In this document: positions 14,344 to 15,355 of the stretch, in pieces | Layout: each line of letters begins with the position of its first letter | How positions within the stretch are numbered: position 1 is the stretch's first letter | Origin: Baffinella frigidus | Taxonomy: Eukaryota > Cryptophyceae > Cryptomonadales > Baffinellaceae | Direction: 5' to 3' | Assembly: GCA_026770585.1 (NCBI GenBank) | Contig: MU647178.1 | Coordinates: 164,475 to 179,829, forward strand | DNA length: 15,355 nucleotides | Made by a program: the position numbers and the translations under genes | Notes under the pieces: model-generated | Told to the model about the DNA's origin: nothing | The model's input: the letters and a program-made list of their open reading frames with translations, nothing else | Databases searched by the model: none

Positions 14344-14610
14344 CACCTCAGCAGACGATGGGATCTGTGGCAGAATTCTGCAAGTTCATGTTCTGCTTGT
14401 TCGTGGATAGTTGGCTAAAATATTTGGGTATGGTTCCGGTACTCTGATGACACCACTTTCTTGAGCGATTCTTAAGAGGGCATTACATGGATTCCAGAAC
14501 CGTCGACAAAAGTGATTTCGGCCCAGGCGTTCAAAAAAAATGACATTTTTAGGGTTCGACGGGCCCGCCTCGGAACCTCACGTGATCCCCCATTTGGATC
14601 CACACAGGGG

Positions 14611-14750
14611 GCTACGAAGGGATTTTCGGGCAGGAAATGCCCCAGTTTCCGTTACGTTATCTGTAGGAACTTCCCTATGTCCCCATGGGTTGCCTACCGT
14701 AGGGTCCCAGGTCTTATCGCTGAGGGGTTATTCAAAATCCCTTCGAAGTC
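14611..14750. repeat. Inverted repeat of about 140 bp
   Basis: CGAAGGGATTTT (14615-14626) pairs exactly with AAAATCCCTTCG (14734-14745). A small hairpin TTTCCTCGGAGAGGAAA follows near 14805. This may be another non-autonomous element remnant. Confidence 0.6.
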
Positions 14751-14914
14751 TGCTGTGTGGTGAGTTTCCTTTGGCTGTTGTGAGTTTTCCGAGGACTACA
14801 ACATTTCCTCGGAGAGGAAACATTTCCTACTGTCCTAGTGGGGGATAAACATATTCGAGTTTTCTATCGAACCAGGAATGCTCATCTAATTCTGATCAAT
14901 TTGAAATGTTTGTA

Positions 14915-15095
14915 CAGGAGAACCTCGGCTATAAGAACACCTCTGCTCGAGGGTCGGTCGGTCGGTCGCAGTTTTCTTAAATTAAGAACACCGCGGATAA
15001 AACCGGTCGGACTCCGTTTTCTGAAATGAAGAAAACGCACGAAAGCGGTCGGTCCCCTGCGTTCTTCAAGTTAAGAATAAGCACGAAAGCGGTTG
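14915..15095. mobile_element. Pogo/Tc1-mariner-type end fragment
   Basis: Starts TA|CAGGAGAACCTCGGCTATAA, which resembles the common TA-CAGTAGAACCTCGGTTATA-type tip of pogo-like elements and is loosely like the local MITE tip CAGGGGTACCTCGCTCATAA. Inside, repeats such as TTCTTAAATTAAGAA, GTCGGTCGGTCGG and GCACGAAAGCGGT (twice) occur. The other end is not seen. Confidence 0.5.
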
Positions 15096-15126
15096 GGGGT
15101 TGTTAAATTTTTTAAGGCTGCACCAC

Positions 15127-15355
15127 CCAGCTTTCCGCAGCTTTTCCCAGCTTTCCCCAGCTTTTCCTAGCTGTACCCACCTTTCCCCGGGTTTCCCCAG
15201 CTTTCCCTGGATTTCCCCAGCTTCTCCCAGCTTTTCCAAGCTTTCCCAAGCTTTCCCAAAGTTTCCCCAGTTTTCCCTAGCTTTCCCCAGCTTTCCCTTG
15301 ATTTAGCCAGCTTTCCCCCAGCTTTTCCCAGCTTTCCCCAGCTTTCCCCAGCTTT
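15127..15355. repeat. Minisatellite with unit of about 10 bp (AGCTTTCCCC)
   Basis: More than twenty degenerate copies of CAGCTTTCCC / CAGCTTTTCC run to the end of the window and probably beyond. The sequence is pyrimidine-rich on the + strand and any ORF through it is artefactual. Confidence 0.95.

Noticed and set aside
15100-15306. Pro/Ser/Phe-rich ORF at the end of the window
   Set aside because: It is a translation of the AGCTTTCCCC minisatellite.

Overview
This window looks like nuclear DNA from a flagellated or ciliated protist, probably an alga, with telomere-type repeats of the plant form (CCCTAAA / TTTAGGG). The lineage cannot be fixed from sequence alone. The coding pieces are short (about 20 to 130 nt, plus one of about 550 nt), GC-rich, strongly G/C at third codon positions, and split by many small introns. 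There are no bacterial features. No continuous ORF covers a whole gene except most of gene D, so the gene models below come from joining exons by codon phase, splice sites and protein plausibility.

Layout: (1) Positions 1-1840, + strand: 3' part of gene A, an unrecognised protein ending in TGA at 1838-1840. (2) Positions 1841-3329: intergenic, with a family of short inverted-repeat transposons (MITEs) flanked by TA and another inverted-repeat element at 3134-3313. (3) Positions 3330-4232, minus strand: gene D, unrecognised, mostly one 554-nt exon. (4) Positions 4233-4769: short divergent promoter region with a perfect 14-bp hairpin. (5) Positions 4770-7082, + strand: gene B, which carries a PGYAGHVPK...FGRSY signature like the FAM166/CIMIP2 (former DUF2475) ciliary microtubule inner proteins. 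(6) Positions 7517-11475, + strand: gene C, nine phase-compatible exons ending in a pair of EF-hands. No ATG exists between the stop of B and the first visible exon of C, and a phase-compatible splice could join B and C into one protein of about 324 residues. (7) Positions 11476-15355: no convincing gene. It holds microsatellites (GA)n, G-rich and C-rich minisatellites, more MITEs, and a 10-bp AGCTTTCCCC minisatellite running off the end.

The most striking signal is in the introns. At least seven introns in genes A, B and C consist almost entirely of CCCTAAA-type repeats from donor to acceptor, and several more contain such arrays. The C-rich strand is always the sense strand of the gene. The one array near minus-strand gene D is inverted accordingly. 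Five acceptors share the form AMCCAG|G, which is almost the repeat itself. This suggests telomere-type repeats acting as intron-forming material, or being kept because CTAAAC fits a branch point and the C-rich strand is pyrimidine-rich. A second theme is local duplication of exon edges with their splice sites, seen in genes A, B and C.

Functionally, B (microtubule-inner-protein-like) and C (EF-hand) would fit a calcium-responsive axonemal role. That is inference from family resemblance.
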